Source of the DNA: Klebsiella aerogenes KCTC 2190
GTDB taxonomy: Bacteria > Pseudomonadota > Gammaproteobacteria > Enterobacterales > Enterobacteriaceae
Length of the DNA stretch: 64,000 nucleotides
Direction: 5' to 3'
NCBI RefSeq assembly: GCF_000215745.1
Contig: NC_015663.1
Location: 1,426,001-1,490,000 of the forward strand
Shown in pieces: positions 20,889 through 33,092 of this stretch (position 1 is the first letter of the stretch; each line of letters opens with the position of its first letter). A model generated the notes under the pieces. That model was given only the letters and a program-made list of their open reading frames with translations, was not told the origin of the DNA and did not search any database. The translations under genes were made by a program, and so were the position numbers.

Positions 20889-22181
20889 TTAGCCTACACG
20901 TTTCACATCGCCGACCAGCAGGATATAAGACAGCGCGCCGATCAGCGCCACCACGGAGATATAAACCAGTGCCGGGCCAAAGCCATAATCCTGCGCCAGA
21001 TAACCAATCACCAGCGGTACGGTGATACCACCCAGTCCGCCAACAAAGTTAAACACCCCACCGGTCAGGCCGATCAGGCGCATCGGCGCCAGGGAGGAGA
21101 CCAGCGACCAGGTGATAGACGCAAAGCCGTTGCCGAAGAATGCCAGCGCCATCAGCGCCATGATCCACACGGGGTCGTTGGTATAGTTCGCCCCCATGAT
21201 GCAGGTGGAGATCAGCAGCCCGCAGATAATCGGCGTTTTGCGCGCTACGCCCAGCGAGTAACCTTTTTTCACCAGCTTATCCGCCAGCCAGCCGGAGAGC
21301 AGGACGCCAAAAAACGCGGCGAGGAAGGGCACCGTGGTCATAAAACCGGCCTTCAGCGCGGTGATGCCTTTTTCCTGGGTTAGGTAGTTCGGGAACCAGG
21401 TCAGGAAGAACCACAGCGTCGAGGTAACCGCGAACTGCCCAAGGTAAACGCCAACCAGCTTACGGTGAAAGACCAGCTTCCAGTCCGCTTTTGATAACGG
21501 TTGACGCGCCTCTTTCTTCAGCGGCGCATCGCCATCCACCAGGCCGCCGCCGTCGCGGATATAGTCGAGCTCGGCTTTGCTGATGCTTTTAGTCAGGCGC
21601 GGCGGTTGATAAACCTTAAACCAGATTAACGACCAGATAATGCCGATCCCGCCGGTAACGATAAATACCCAATGCCAGCTTAATAGCTCCTGGATCCAGA
21701 TCAGTAGCGGCGTGAGGAAGGCCAGGCCCACAAATTGCCCCGAGGTATAAAACCCGACGGCAGAGGCGCGTTCGTGCTCCGGGAACCAGCTGGTCACCAT
21801 GCGGTTATTGGTCGGGAAGGCTGGCGCTTCGAAGATGCCGGTAATGGCGCGTAAACCGATAAGCGACATTAAGCCGGTGGCGAAGCCTTGTAACAACGTC
21901 GCCACGGACCAGCCAAATATAGCGATAAAGTAGGTAAGCCGGGATCCCACGCGGTCAAGGAACCAACCGCCAGGGATCTGACAGAGGGTATACAGCCAGG
22001 CAAAGGCGGAAAATACGTAGCCCATTTCCGCTTTGCTAATACCAAACTCCTCCTGAATATGCGCCGAGGCGACGGCGAGGTTGGCGCGGTCAACATAACA
22101 AATAACCACGGTAATAAAGATCATGATGAGCGTCAGATAACGGCGACGCCCGGTTTTTACAGCGGTAACTGAAATATCCAT
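20889..22181 (-). CDS. dgoT: DgoT, D-galactonate transporter
   Basis: A 430-residue anion:cation symporter-type MFS protein with 12 hydrophobic segments, beginning [18 protein letters not shown], near-identical in pattern to E. coli DgoT. It imports D-galactonate with protons. The start at 22181 has TGGAGA upstream and gives the E. coli length; an in-frame ATG at 22226 would add 15 residues. It is the last gene of the dgo operon, separated from dgoD by an ERIC element. Confidence 0.96.
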   Translation of the reverse strand: MDISVTAVKTGRRRYLTLIMIFITVVICYVDRANLAVASAHIQEEFGISKAEMGYVFSAFAWLYTLCQIPGGWFLDRVGSRLTYFIAIFGWSVATLLQGFATGLMSLIGLRAITGIFEAPAFPTNNRMVTSWFPEHERASAVGFYTSGQFVGLAFLTPLLIWIQELLSWHWVFIVTGGIGIIWSLIWFKVYQPPRLTKSISKAELDYIRDGGGLVDGDAPLKKEARQPLSKADWKLVFHRKLVGVYLGQFAVTSTLWFFLTWFPNYLTQEKGITALKAGFMTTVPFLAAFFGVLLSGWLADKLVKKGYSLGVARKTPIICGLLISTCIMGANYTNDPVWIMALMALAFFGNGFASITWSLVSSLAPMRLIGLTGGVFNFVGGLGGITVPLVIGYLAQDYGFGPALVYISVVALIGALSYILLVGDVKRVG

Positions 22182-22274
22182 CGCAATCTGTCTCCAGATT
22201 TTGGGCATAGCGAAGCCGCTCACCATGCCCGGTAATTTACAGAGGGTGTTTTTGTTTTTATTTTTTACTTACGA

Positions 22275-22399
22275 ATGCTCTAAATAGTTCACGTCGCAGG
22301 AAGGCGGCAAGATTGCAAATCCCCAGGAGCTTACATTAGTAAGTGACTGGGGTGCGCAATCGCAGCCAACGCACCTGTGGCGTGAAATATGAAGAGCAT
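22275..22399. repeat. ERIC element (complete, about 125 bp)
   Basis: It contains the ERIC core AATCCCCAGGAGCTTACAT followed by TAGTAAGTGACTGGGGTG, which are the classic ERIC1R and ERIC2 primer sites. Terminal inverted repeats ATGCTC (22275-22280) and GAGCAT (22394-22399) bound it. It begins directly at the dgoD stop codon and lies within the dgo transcript, before dgoT. Confidence 0.92.
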
Positions 22400-23548
22400 T
22401 TACCATTCGGCGACAGATCCATCCTCATACCGCCACAACGGATTTCGCCAGTCCGGCGCATTTTTACTTAACTCAATCACGCGGGCCTCATCGATTTCTA
22501 CGCCCAGCCCCGGCTTCATCAGAGGTTTAAAGAAGCCGCCTTTCATATTGAAATCTTCTTTATTTTTCACAAAATCAAGCAGTTCGGCGCCTTTGTTGTA
22601 GTGGATCCCCATGCTCTGCTCCTGGAAGACCGCATTATGTGAAACGAAATCGACGTGCAGACAAGCCGCCAGCGCGATCGGCCCCAGCGGGCAGTGCGGC
22701 GCCAGCCCAACGTCATAGGCTTCCGCCATTCCGGCAATTTTATAGCATTCGGTAATACCGCCTGCGTGCGACAAATCGGGCTGTAAAATAGCCACCCCGC
22801 CCGCTTCCAGTACTCGTTTAAATTCAAAGCGCGAGAACATACGTTCGCCGGCGGCAATTGGAATATGCGTTTGCGCCGCCAGCCGTGGATAATATTCCGC
22901 CTGCTCGGCTAATACCGGTTCTTCAATAAATAATGGGCGATATGGCTCCAGCTCTTTAATTAATACCTTAGCCATCGGCGCGCTAACGCGGCCATGAAAA
23001 TCGAGACCAAACTCAATTTCATTGCCAAACGCTTCGCGGATTTGCGCCACGGTATTCACCGCCGCATCAACCGCGCGGGAATTATCGATGAGCCCCATCT
23101 CTTCGCAGCCGTTTAATTTAAAGGTGTCGAAACCAATGCCGCGCAGTTTCTTAATCCCGTCAATCACTTCGGCGGGGCGGTCGCCGCCCACCCAGCTGTA
23201 GGCTTTAATTTTGTCGCGCACCAGCCCGCCCATCAATTGCCAGACCGGGGCATTCAGGACCTTACCTTTAATATCCCATAATGCCTGGTCAATACCGGCG
23301 ATGGCGCTCATCATAATCGGGCCGCCGCGATAAAAGCCGCCGCGGTACATCACCTGCCACAGGTCGTTAATCCGCGCCGGATCCTGGCCAATCAGGTAGT
23401 CGCCAAATTCATGAACGGCCGCCTCCACCGTGCGGGCGCGCCCTTCAATCACCGGTTCGCCCCAGCCGACAATGCCTTCATCGGTTTCAATCTTCAGGAA
23501 CATCCAACGCGGAGGTAAACGGTACGTGGTGATATTGGTTATTTTCAT
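22400..23548 (-). CDS. dgoD: DgoD, D-galactonate dehydratase
   Basis: A 382-residue enolase-superfamily enzyme. It converts D-galactonate to 2-dehydro-3-deoxy-D-galactonate. It has the N-terminal capping domain and a C-terminal barrel with metal and catalytic-acid motifs including GLDFHGR, IEEPV and [11 protein letters not shown]. Length equals E. coli DgoD. It overlaps dgoA by 4 nt. Confidence 0.97.
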   Translation of the reverse strand: MKITNITTYRLPPRWMFLKIETDEGIVGWGEPVIEGRARTVEAAVHEFGDYLIGQDPARINDLWQVMYRGGFYRGGPIMMSAIAGIDQALWDIKGKVLNAPVWQLMGGLVRDKIKAYSWVGGDRPAEVIDGIKKLRGIGFDTFKLNGCEEMGLIDNSRAVDAAVNTVAQIREAFGNEIEFGLDFHGRVSAPMAKVLIKELEPYRPLFIEEPVLAEQAEYYPRLAAQTHIPIAAGERMFSRFEFKRVLEAGGVAILQPDLSHAGGITECYKIAGMAEAYDVGLAPHCPLGPIALAACLHVDFVSHNAVFQEQSMGIHYNKGAELLDFVKNKEDFNMKGGFFKPLMKPGLGVEIDEARVIELSKNAPDWRNPLWRYEDGSVAEW

Positions 23549-24162
23549 TTCACTGCCTCTCGATACGCTTTTACGAATGCGGCTGCCTGTTGCGCGGTAC
23601 GTTCAACCGGCTGGCCGGCGCGATAGAGATCGCTACCCAGCCCAGCCCCCACACAACCGGCATTAATCCACTGCGCCAGGTTTTCCGGCGTCACGCCGCC
23701 AACGGCAAAGACCGGAACCTCCGGCGGCAACACGGCTTTCAACGCTTTGATGTAATCCGGTCCAAAAGCCGATGACGGGAAGATTTTCAGCGCCTGCGCG
23801 CCGGCATCGAGCGCGCTAAAGGCTTCGCTGGCGGTGGCGCAGCCTGGGCACACGGTCATGCCGTAACCCACCGCTCGCCGGATCACTTCCGGTTGAATGT
23901 TTGGCGTCACAATCAGCCGACAGCCCATGGCCGCCAGCCTGTCGACCTGCTCCGGTTGCAGCACGGTGCCCGCGCCGATAAGCGCCTGCTCGCCGTAAGC
24001 ATCGACGACCTTCGGAATACTTTTCTCCCACTGCGGCGAGTTCAGCGGGATTTCGACCGCGTCGAAACCGGCGTCGATAACGGCGCCAACGTGAGCCAGC
24101 GCCTCGTCTGGCGTAATGCCGCGCAGGATAGCGATAAGCGGAAGGTTAGTTTGCCACTGCAT
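23545..24162 (-). CDS. dgoA: DgoA, 2-dehydro-3-deoxy-6-phosphogalactonate aldolase
   Basis: A 205-residue KDPG-type aldolase, splitting KDPGal to pyruvate and glyceraldehyde 3-phosphate. The catalytic Glu37 (AVEIPLNSP) and Schiff-base Lys126 (QALKIFP) are in place. It overlaps dgoK by 17 nt and dgoD by 4 nt. It is a single-domain aldolase, not fused to the dehydratase. Confidence 0.97.
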   Translation of the reverse strand: MQWQTNLPLIAILRGITPDEALAHVGAVIDAGFDAVEIPLNSPQWEKSIPKVVDAYGEQALIGAGTVLQPEQVDRLAAMGCRLIVTPNIQPEVIRRAVGYGMTVCPGCATASEAFSALDAGAQALKIFPSSAFGPDYIKALKAVLPPEVPVFAVGGVTPENLAQWINAGCVGAGLGSDLYRAGQPVERTAQQAAAFVKAYREAVK

Positions 24163-25024
24163 AAGCGATGCTCCTTATTCCTGTCTGAAATGCCGTATCG
24201 CCCGCAACCGCGGTGACTTCACGGCCAATGGCGCGAAATGCCTGCTGATAGCGGGACGTTAATGATGACCCGGCGACGAGGCCGATCGCCTGCTGTCCGG
24301 CGAATGTGTCGCTGAGGGTGGCAACTTCAGCGCCAATCAGCAGGCCGGAAAGAAATTCGCTAACCTGCTCGCGAGGCAGCGCGCCCAGCACGTGCGAAGC
24401 GCGAACTTCAAACAGCTGCGGCAGGACGGCGGGGTTGTTGATACCGCGCTGCAGACCGGCCGCGAATGCGGCAGCGGACGTTTCCTGCGGCGGTAAGCCG
24501 GTGCCCACCAGCGAGTGCTGAAGCAACAGATGATGCAACTCACCGGTCAAAACGGTACGAAAATCGTGAATTTGCAGGCGATCGGCCAGTACCCATTTGC
24601 AGTGGGTTCCCGGCATCACGTAGACAGATGAAGGGGCTAAGGCGCGTGCGCCCAGCAGTTGCGTTTCTTCTCCGCGCATGACGTTATGGTTATCGTCACG
24701 GGAAACGCAAAGACCGGGAATTATCCAGATATTGTCGCCAACGGCAGTTAACTGCTGGCCAATGTCCGAGAAAGCGGCAGGAAGCGGCAAATAGGGGGCG
24801 ATTTTCCAGCCCACGTTGCTGCCGACCATCCCTGCCATCACCACCGGTGTGGCGCCATCGCGCCAGTGTTGGGTAATTTCCGCTAACACCGCAGCGGGAG
24901 AGCGACCGTTCAGGCGCGTTACGCCTGCTTCAGATTGCCTGCTTTCCAGGCATTCTTCGCCCTGATAAAGCCAGGCGCGTAAATTCGTCGATCCCCAATC
25001 TATTGCGATGTAGCGAGCCGTCAT
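24146..25024 (-). CDS. dgoK: DgoK, 2-dehydro-3-deoxygalactonokinase
   Basis: A 292-residue sugar-acid kinase beginning MTARYIAIDWGSTNLRAWLY, with the ASKHA-type phosphate loop DWGSTN. It phosphorylates KDGal using ATP. Further conserved parts are MPGTHCKWV and the C-terminal GLVAGSSLTSRY. It sits between dgoR (4-nt overlap) and dgoA. Confidence 0.96.
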   Translation of the reverse strand: MTARYIAIDWGSTNLRAWLYQGEECLESRQSEAGVTRLNGRSPAAVLAEITQHWRDGATPVVMAGMVGSNVGWKIAPYLPLPAAFSDIGQQLTAVGDNIWIIPGLCVSRDDNHNVMRGEETQLLGARALAPSSVYVMPGTHCKWVLADRLQIHDFRTVLTGELHHLLLQHSLVGTGLPPQETSAAAFAAGLQRGINNPAVLPQLFEVRASHVLGALPREQVSEFLSGLLIGAEVATLSDTFAGQQAIGLVAGSSLTSRYQQAFRAIGREVTAVAGDTAFQTGIRSIAYAVAN

Positions 25025-25710
25025 GTGATTTCCTTGAGCCTTCGTGTCGAGCTGGCGATCATCGTCAACGCCGCCTGCTCCGCCGCGTCGCTATCCTGAT
25101 GCCGAATGGCGTCAAATAGCGCTTTATGTTCCTGCAGGGTTTTTGGCATGTTGCCTTCATCGCCCATCCAGGTCCGTTCAAATACCGCCCGCTGCAGCGA
25201 ACTGATCGCCACGCTAAGCTGCTGCAAAACCGGGTTATGTACTGACTGCAGCACCGCTTCGTGGTAACGAATATCGGCCTCGTTAAAGGCATCCCGGTTT
25301 TGGTTGTTGGCGATCATGTCATTGAGCGCCGACTCGATTTCCGCCAGATCGCTCGAGGTGGCGCGCTCTGCCGCCCAGCGGGCAATGGCGGGCTCTACCA
25401 GGTTGCGCACTTCACTCATCGCGCTGATAAGACGCGGGTCATAATCATTTTCCAGTACCCACTGCAGAACCTCAGTATCGAGGTAGTTCCACTGGTTTCT
25501 GGGAGCGACAAACGCGCCGCGATAACGCTTCATTTCGATCAGCCGCTTCGCCATTAGCGAGCGAAACACTTCGCGGATGATGTTGCGCGAAGTTTCAAAC
25601 TCTTCACACAGTTCCGCTTCGGCCGGTAGCGCCGAACCCGGTACGTACTTACCGCTGACAATCTGTTTGCCCAGCGTGATCACGATGCGATCGGTTTTAT
25701 TGAGAGTCAT
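25021..25710 (-). CDS. dgoR: DgoR, GntR/FadR-type repressor of the dgo operon
   Basis: A 229-residue regulator with winged helix (LPAEAELCEEFETSRNIIRE) and an all-helical FCD domain with metal-site histidines (about residues 95-215). E. coli DgoR represses the operon and is released by D-galactonate. It is the first gene of its own operon, so it is autoregulated through the operator upstream. Confidence 0.96.
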   Translation of the reverse strand: MTLNKTDRIVITLGKQIVSGKYVPGSALPAEAELCEEFETSRNIIREVFRSLMAKRLIEMKRYRGAFVAPRNQWNYLDTEVLQWVLENDYDPRLISAMSEVRNLVEPAIARWAAERATSSDLAEIESALNDMIANNQNRDAFNEADIRYHEAVLQSVHNPVLQQLSVAISSLQRAVFERTWMGDEGNMPKTLQEHKALFDAIRHQDSDAAEQAALTMIASSTRRLKEIT

Positions 25711-25819
25711 GGAGAGTCCTTATGCTCTATGTGTACTGCTCTACTTTACCGTCGCTGTCGAATTTCGCCTCACTTTTGTACTACTAGCGTGATGTCAGGC
25801 GTCGTCGTCATGAGCTCAA

Positions 25820-25849
25820 TGTAGTACAACATGATTGTGTTGTACTACA
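25820..25849. promoter_or_regulatory. dgo operator (DgoR site)
   Basis: TGTAGTACAACA and TGTTGTACTACA form a perfect 12-bp inverted repeat with a 6-bp spacer, 110 bp upstream of dgoR. A further half-like TTGTACTACT occurs at 25776-25785. FCD-type GntR regulators bind such TNGTACNA palindromes. TTTAGATCACA (25851-25861) next to it carries one good CRP half. Confidence 0.8.
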
Positions 25850-25943
25850 ATTTAGATCACAAAAAGAACAATCCATAAAAATAAAAGTGCCTGTGGCCAC
25901 GACAGTTGGCGCCGTCAAAGCTGGAAAGGAGGATAAAAAAGAG

Positions 25944-27083
25944 TTAGAACGCTTCGCCGACCTGGAAGTAAAAGCCGCTGCTGCCCTTGCCGACACCGTA
26001 GTCGAGGCGAATATTAACGCGAGGTTTGAATTCAAAGCGGTAGCCGACGCCTGCCGAAGGTAGCCAGCGTCCGTCGTTCAGGGAATCAATGGATGGCCCC
26101 ATGGTGCCCGCGCCGACCCAGGCAACAACGCCGTGTCGCCACGTCAACTGACGACGATATTCCAGCTGAGAGCTGACCACGTTTTTATCGCGGTAGCGCC
26201 CCTGGTAGTAGCCGCGCATACGCTCATCGCTACCGAGCAGCGGCATCATGCTCCACGGCACATCGCCCTGAGTAAATGTGCCATCCGCTTCCCAGGCCAG
26301 CACGCTTTTATCGCTCAGGGCCTGATAGCGGCTGTAGTGCAGGCGAAACTCATCAAAACGCGTGTCGCTGCCGAGCCCCGGCGCATAGTGGGTATAGCGA
26401 AAATCGGCGTATTGGCCCTTGCGTGGGTTGGGGACAAAATCGCGATCGTCCCAGTTGATATCAATACTGGCGCCGGAGCTGAATACCGATGGCCCCTGCG
26501 GGGTGTTTTCTATTTTCGGCAGATCGTCATGGTCCATCTCATCGGCATTTTGCGCCGCCAGCGACCACCCCGCCCCCAGATAAACATTATCGATGAGCTG
26601 CCGGTAGAGCATCGGGCGCAATGTCAGCACCTGGGCGGTATATTTTTCTTTCTCATTGTCTTTGTCGCCGGCGTGAAAACCTTGTCCCCAGTAGTAAGTC
26701 GGTGTGTTGGCCATCGAGCCTTCAACAAATACCCGCCACAAATCATTGTCGAAAAAGGCATAGTTTTTAACGCTAAGGCCAAACGCGCCGGTGGAGCTGA
26801 CGTAGCCGCTAAGCGTCAGCGTGGAGTTCTGGCTGATGGTGTCATGTGGGTCCGGGCGATACATGCCCACAACAGCCGTACCCAATCCAAGCCCCAGCTC
26901 CGGCGTATAAAATGGCCCGGGCATGACGCCCCAGTCGATGCCTTTGCTGGCGTCAAACTTGTCGCTGGCGCCAAGGTTTTGCAACCAGCCGTCGATTTTT
27001 TCGCGGCTAAGCGCCTGTGCCTGCGCCTGCCCAATAACAAGGCAGGTTAGCAACAGCAGGATAGGGTTAAACGGTCGGCTCAA
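25944..27083 (-). CDS. POTRA-less Omp85/BamA-like outer-membrane protein
   Basis: A 379-residue exported protein: signal peptide to about residue 24 (LLLLTCLVIGQAQAQA), then a beta-barrel of the bacterial surface antigen type. The Omp85 loop-6 signature is visible as RMRGYYQGRYRDKN, and the C-terminus ends in Phe (YFQVGEAF) as barrel proteins do. There is no room for POTRA domains: only about 30 residues precede the barrel. Substrate and partner are unknown. It overlaps the upstream outer-membrane gene by 4 nt, so the two are made together. It has no counterpart at this place in E. coli K-12. Confidence 0.82.
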   Translation of the reverse strand: MSRPFNPILLLLTCLVIGQAQAQALSREKIDGWLQNLGASDKFDASKGIDWGVMPGPFYTPELGLGLGTAVVGMYRPDPHDTISQNSTLTLSGYVSSTGAFGLSVKNYAFFDNDLWRVFVEGSMANTPTYYWGQGFHAGDKDNEKEKYTAQVLTLRPMLYRQLIDNVYLGAGWSLAAQNADEMDHDDLPKIENTPQGPSVFSSGASIDINWDDRDFVPNPRKGQYADFRYTHYAPGLGSDTRFDEFRLHYSRYQALSDKSVLAWEADGTFTQGDVPWSMMPLLGSDERMRGYYQGRYRDKNVVSSQLEYRRQLTWRHGVVAWVGAGTMGPSIDSLNDGRWLPSAGVGYRFEFKPRVNIRLDYGVGKGSSGFYFQVGEAF

Positions 27084-28093
27084 AAGCGATACTCGCCGGC
27101 GATAAAGAAACTATTACGTTCGGCAAAACCAAACTCCGTAGTGATATTAAAGTTCCGGGTCATCTCATACTGCGCGCCCACCAGCACGTTCCACGGCGAC
27201 TGCAGATGCTGTTTCACATCAAAGCGACCGTTGCCGTTCTTGTTGGCCAGATTGACCATGTTTTTCAGCATCGTCGACGGCATCGACAGATCGTTCAGGC
27301 TGCCCTTAAATTCTTGCTGCACATCCTGATACATGCTGCCGACCCAGACATTCAGCTTCCCGTTCGGCAGATGCAGCGCATCTACCGACGGCGTATTGAA
27401 ACGATAGCCCAAACGCGGCGAAAAGGTGAAAGCATCAATGCTGCCGTCGAGGATATCAAAACGCGTCTGCGTATAGTTGGCATCTAATACCGTGAACCAG
27501 TTGCCGACGCCGCCCACCAGCGTGGTACCGACGCCGTAGGTAGTGCCTTTAAAATCAAGACGAAAATCAAGATTCTGCATACCTGGCATAGGCACCACTT
27601 TACCATTCGGCCCTTTCAGGCCAACGGCGATTTGCGAGATAGAATGGCCTTTAGTGTGTCCAACCAGACCATAGACGTTCATAAACGGCAGCAGCCAGGC
27701 ATCCAGCTTAAGGGTCTCGGTTTTGCTACTTTCTCGCGTATTACCGACGCCAATCTGGAAGGCATTATCTAGTGAAAAATTACCTAACGATAAACCGGTA
27801 AAATTAATGCTATCGACATTAATATTCTGCCGCATATCCATATAGTTAACGCCGACGCCAAATGGCAGCGGTAGGACGTAGCCACGCTTTCGGGCTTCAT
27901 CGCCTAAAAAAGGCAATACCGATGTCGATTCCGGCGCCGCGGCCTGGCTATTGTCAGGCGCGGGCAGATCCGCCGGTTCGCTACCGTGCCAGGCATATAT
28001 GGGCTCAAGTTGAGCCGTTGGTTCTGCGGCCGCGCAGGCCTGAAAAGAGAGAAAAGGCAGCGCAACCAACATCAAAAGGTGATTTTTATTCAT
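27080..28093 (-). CDS. Putative outer-membrane beta-barrel protein of unknown function
   Basis: A 337-residue protein with a signal peptide (MNKNHLLMLVALPFLSF, cleavage near AACAAA), a Pro/Ala-rich linker to about residue 60, then alternating-hydrophobicity strands. It ends FIAGEYRF with a C-terminal Phe, the signal for assembly by BamA. I do not recognise the family. It is the promoter-proximal gene of a two-gene operon with the Omp85-like protein. No good Shine-Dalgarno is seen before the ATG. Confidence 0.75.
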   Translation of the reverse strand: MNKNHLLMLVALPFLSFQACAAAEPTAQLEPIYAWHGSEPADLPAPDNSQAAAPESTSVLPFLGDEARKRGYVLPLPFGVGVNYMDMRQNINVDSINFTGLSLGNFSLDNAFQIGVGNTRESSKTETLKLDAWLLPFMNVYGLVGHTKGHSISQIAVGLKGPNGKVVPMPGMQNLDFRLDFKGTTYGVGTTLVGGVGNWFTVLDANYTQTRFDILDGSIDAFTFSPRLGYRFNTPSVDALHLPNGKLNVWVGSMYQDVQQEFKGSLNDLSMPSTMLKNMVNLANKNGNGRFDVKQHLQSPWNVLVGAQYEMTRNFNITTEFGFAERNSFFIAGEYRF

Positions 28094-28109
28094 GGGAAAT
28101 ATGATGTTA

Positions 28110-28121
28110 GTTCTTAAGAAC
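28110..28121. promoter_or_regulatory. Palindrome upstream of the outer-membrane operon
   Basis: GTTCTTAAGAAC is a perfect 12-bp palindrome 17 bp before the start codon of the first gene. Its place in the 5' region suggests an operator, but no regulator is identified. Confidence 0.35.
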
Positions 28122-28218
28122 AGAATTCATAAAATGGGGCGGGTAGCTTATAGAATCCCCTGCGCTAATTAAGGGATTTAAATGCGGATTAACATCTATT
28201 CATGAAAAAAGAGAAGAC

Positions 28219-28403
28219 AGGCCCGGAGAATTCTGGGCCTGAGATTGATGACAAACCTCATGCAACCGTTGCACTTACAAATTGCACCAGACAAAAAACA
28301 TGGAAAATCAATTTATTGATTTTCGGCTGATAACCACAAAGAAGGAAAAACCACGCTTTTTCCTTCTTTGTCAGCAGTCTGAGGCCCGGAGAATTCCGGG
28401 CCC
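28219..28403. repeat. Cluster of four hairpins between yidA and the outer-membrane operon
   Basis: Two copies of AGGCCCGGAGAATTC(T/C)GGGCC (28219-28240 and 28382-28403) flank a 22-nt palindrome centred at 28313 (GAAAATCAAT-TT-ATTGATTTTC) and a perfect 15-bp stem, 28336-28350 with 28357-28371. This stretch accounts for most of a 319-bp gene-free gap. The long stem can end yidA transcripts; the rest is unexplained. Confidence 0.7.
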
Positions 28404-28412
28404 GAAATGCGC

Positions 28413-29225
28413 TTAGGCTAAAACGTATTTTTCAATGGCGAAGGCGACGCCATCTTCAAGGTTCGATTTGGTGACGAAATTCGCCGCTTCTTTAACGGTC
28501 GGGATAGCGTTATCCATCGCCACGCCGACGCCGGCAAATTCAATCATCGCAATATCGTTTTCCTGATCGCCAATCGCCATAATTTCTTCCGGCTTAATAC
28601 CCAGTGTATCGGCCAGCGACTTCACGCCAGTGCCTTTATTGACGCGTTTATCGAGGATTTCGAGGAAGTACGGCGCGCTTTTCAGCACGGTATACTTCTC
28701 TTTCACTTCCGCCGGAATACGAGCGATGGCCCGATCGAGAACGGCAGGCTCATCGATCATCATCACTTTCAGCAGCTGAATATTACGGTCCATTTTTTCT
28801 GCTTCGCAGAATACCAGCGGAATGGTCGCCACGTAGGATTCATGCACCGTGTAGTAGCTGATATCGCGGTTCGCGGTATAAAGCGTATTACGATCGAGCG
28901 CGTGGAAATGCGAGCCGACGTCGCGAGAGAGTTGCTCAAGGAAGCGATAATCATCGTAGCTTAACGCCGTTTGCGCCACGGTGCTGCCGTCGCTGGCTTT
29001 CTGAACCAGCGCGCCGTTATAGGTGATGCAGTAATCGCCCGGCTGTTCCATGTGCAACTCTTTCAGGTAGCTATGGACGCCAGCGTAAGGACGGCCGGTA
29101 GTCAGCACCACGTTCACGCCGCGGGCGCGCGCTGCCGCGATGGCGGTTTTCACCGCCGGAGAAATGGTATGGTCCGGCAGCAACAGCGTGCCGTCCATAT
29201 CAATTGCAATCAGTTTAATAGCCAT
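28413..29225 (-). CDS. yidA: YidA, HAD-family sugar phosphatase
   Basis: A 270-residue Cof-type haloacid-dehalogenase phosphatase. Motif I is AIDMDGTLL with nucleophile Asp9, motif II lies in VVLTTGRP, and motif IV is GDQENDIAMIEFAG. E. coli YidA hydrolyses small phosphorylated sugars such as alpha-glucose 1-phosphate and erythrose 4-phosphate. Here it is directly downstream of gyrB; the E. coli gene yidB between them is absent. Confidence 0.96.
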   Translation of the reverse strand: MAIKLIAIDMDGTLLLPDHTISPAVKTAIAAARARGVNVVLTTGRPYAGVHSYLKELHMEQPGDYCITYNGALVQKASDGSTVAQTALSYDDYRFLEQLSRDVGSHFHALDRNTLYTANRDISYYTVHESYVATIPLVFCEAEKMDRNIQLLKVMMIDEPAVLDRAIARIPAEVKEKYTVLKSAPYFLEILDKRVNKGTGVKSLADTLGIKPEEIMAIGDQENDIAMIEFAGVGVAMDNAIPTVKEAANFVTKSNLEDGVAFAIEKYVLA

Positions 29226-29341
29226 GGGATCCCCGGGTAAGATGAGTCTTCACTCATGCTAACGCGATTCCGCTCAAAAAACAGCTCTCGCAACGGGAGA
29301 AAACGAGGATGGATTGCGTGGGAGGATTCCTCTTTTGCCGC

Positions 29342-29378
29342 AAAAGAAAAACCCGGCAGCGCAACGCATACCGGGTTT
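29342..29378 (-). terminator. gyrB terminator
   Basis: On the minus strand AAACCCGG...CCGGGTT forms a stem followed by TTTCTTTT, about 50 nt after the gyrB stop codon. Confidence 0.85.
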
Positions 29379-29427
29379 AGCAAAGCCGTGGCCCCGGTAG
29401 ACATTATGTCGCCGGGGAAATACAGGC

Positions 29428-32944
<3,517 letters not shown>

Positions 32945-32956
32945 ATCAGCTCGTCA

Positions 32957-33092
32957 TCATTCAAGGGGCGTGGGTGTCGCAGCCAGTTCGTCTACCGCCA
33001 GCGCGCAGAAAGCGGAGCGTACACGAAGTACGTGAGCATTTCGAGCACTGCCGGAAGGCGAAATGGCAAGTAAACCAGCCCCTTTGCAGATT
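32957..33092. repeat. ERIC-like element inserted between dnaN and recF
   Basis: The ends are similar inverted sequences (ATCATTCAAGGGGCGTGG and, inverted, AATCTGCAAAGGGGCTGG). The centre GGAGCGTACACGAAGTACGTGAGC has the same layout as the ERIC core GGAGCTTACATTAGTAAGTGA, including the small stem CGTAC/GTACG. It is a diverged ERIC or related miniature element. It starts right after the dnaN TAG. Confidence 0.7.

Noticed and set aside
20289..21383. A 364-codon frame opposite yidR and dgoT.
   Set aside because: It crosses two real genes on the other strand and has very basic, low-complexity content typical of a shadow frame.
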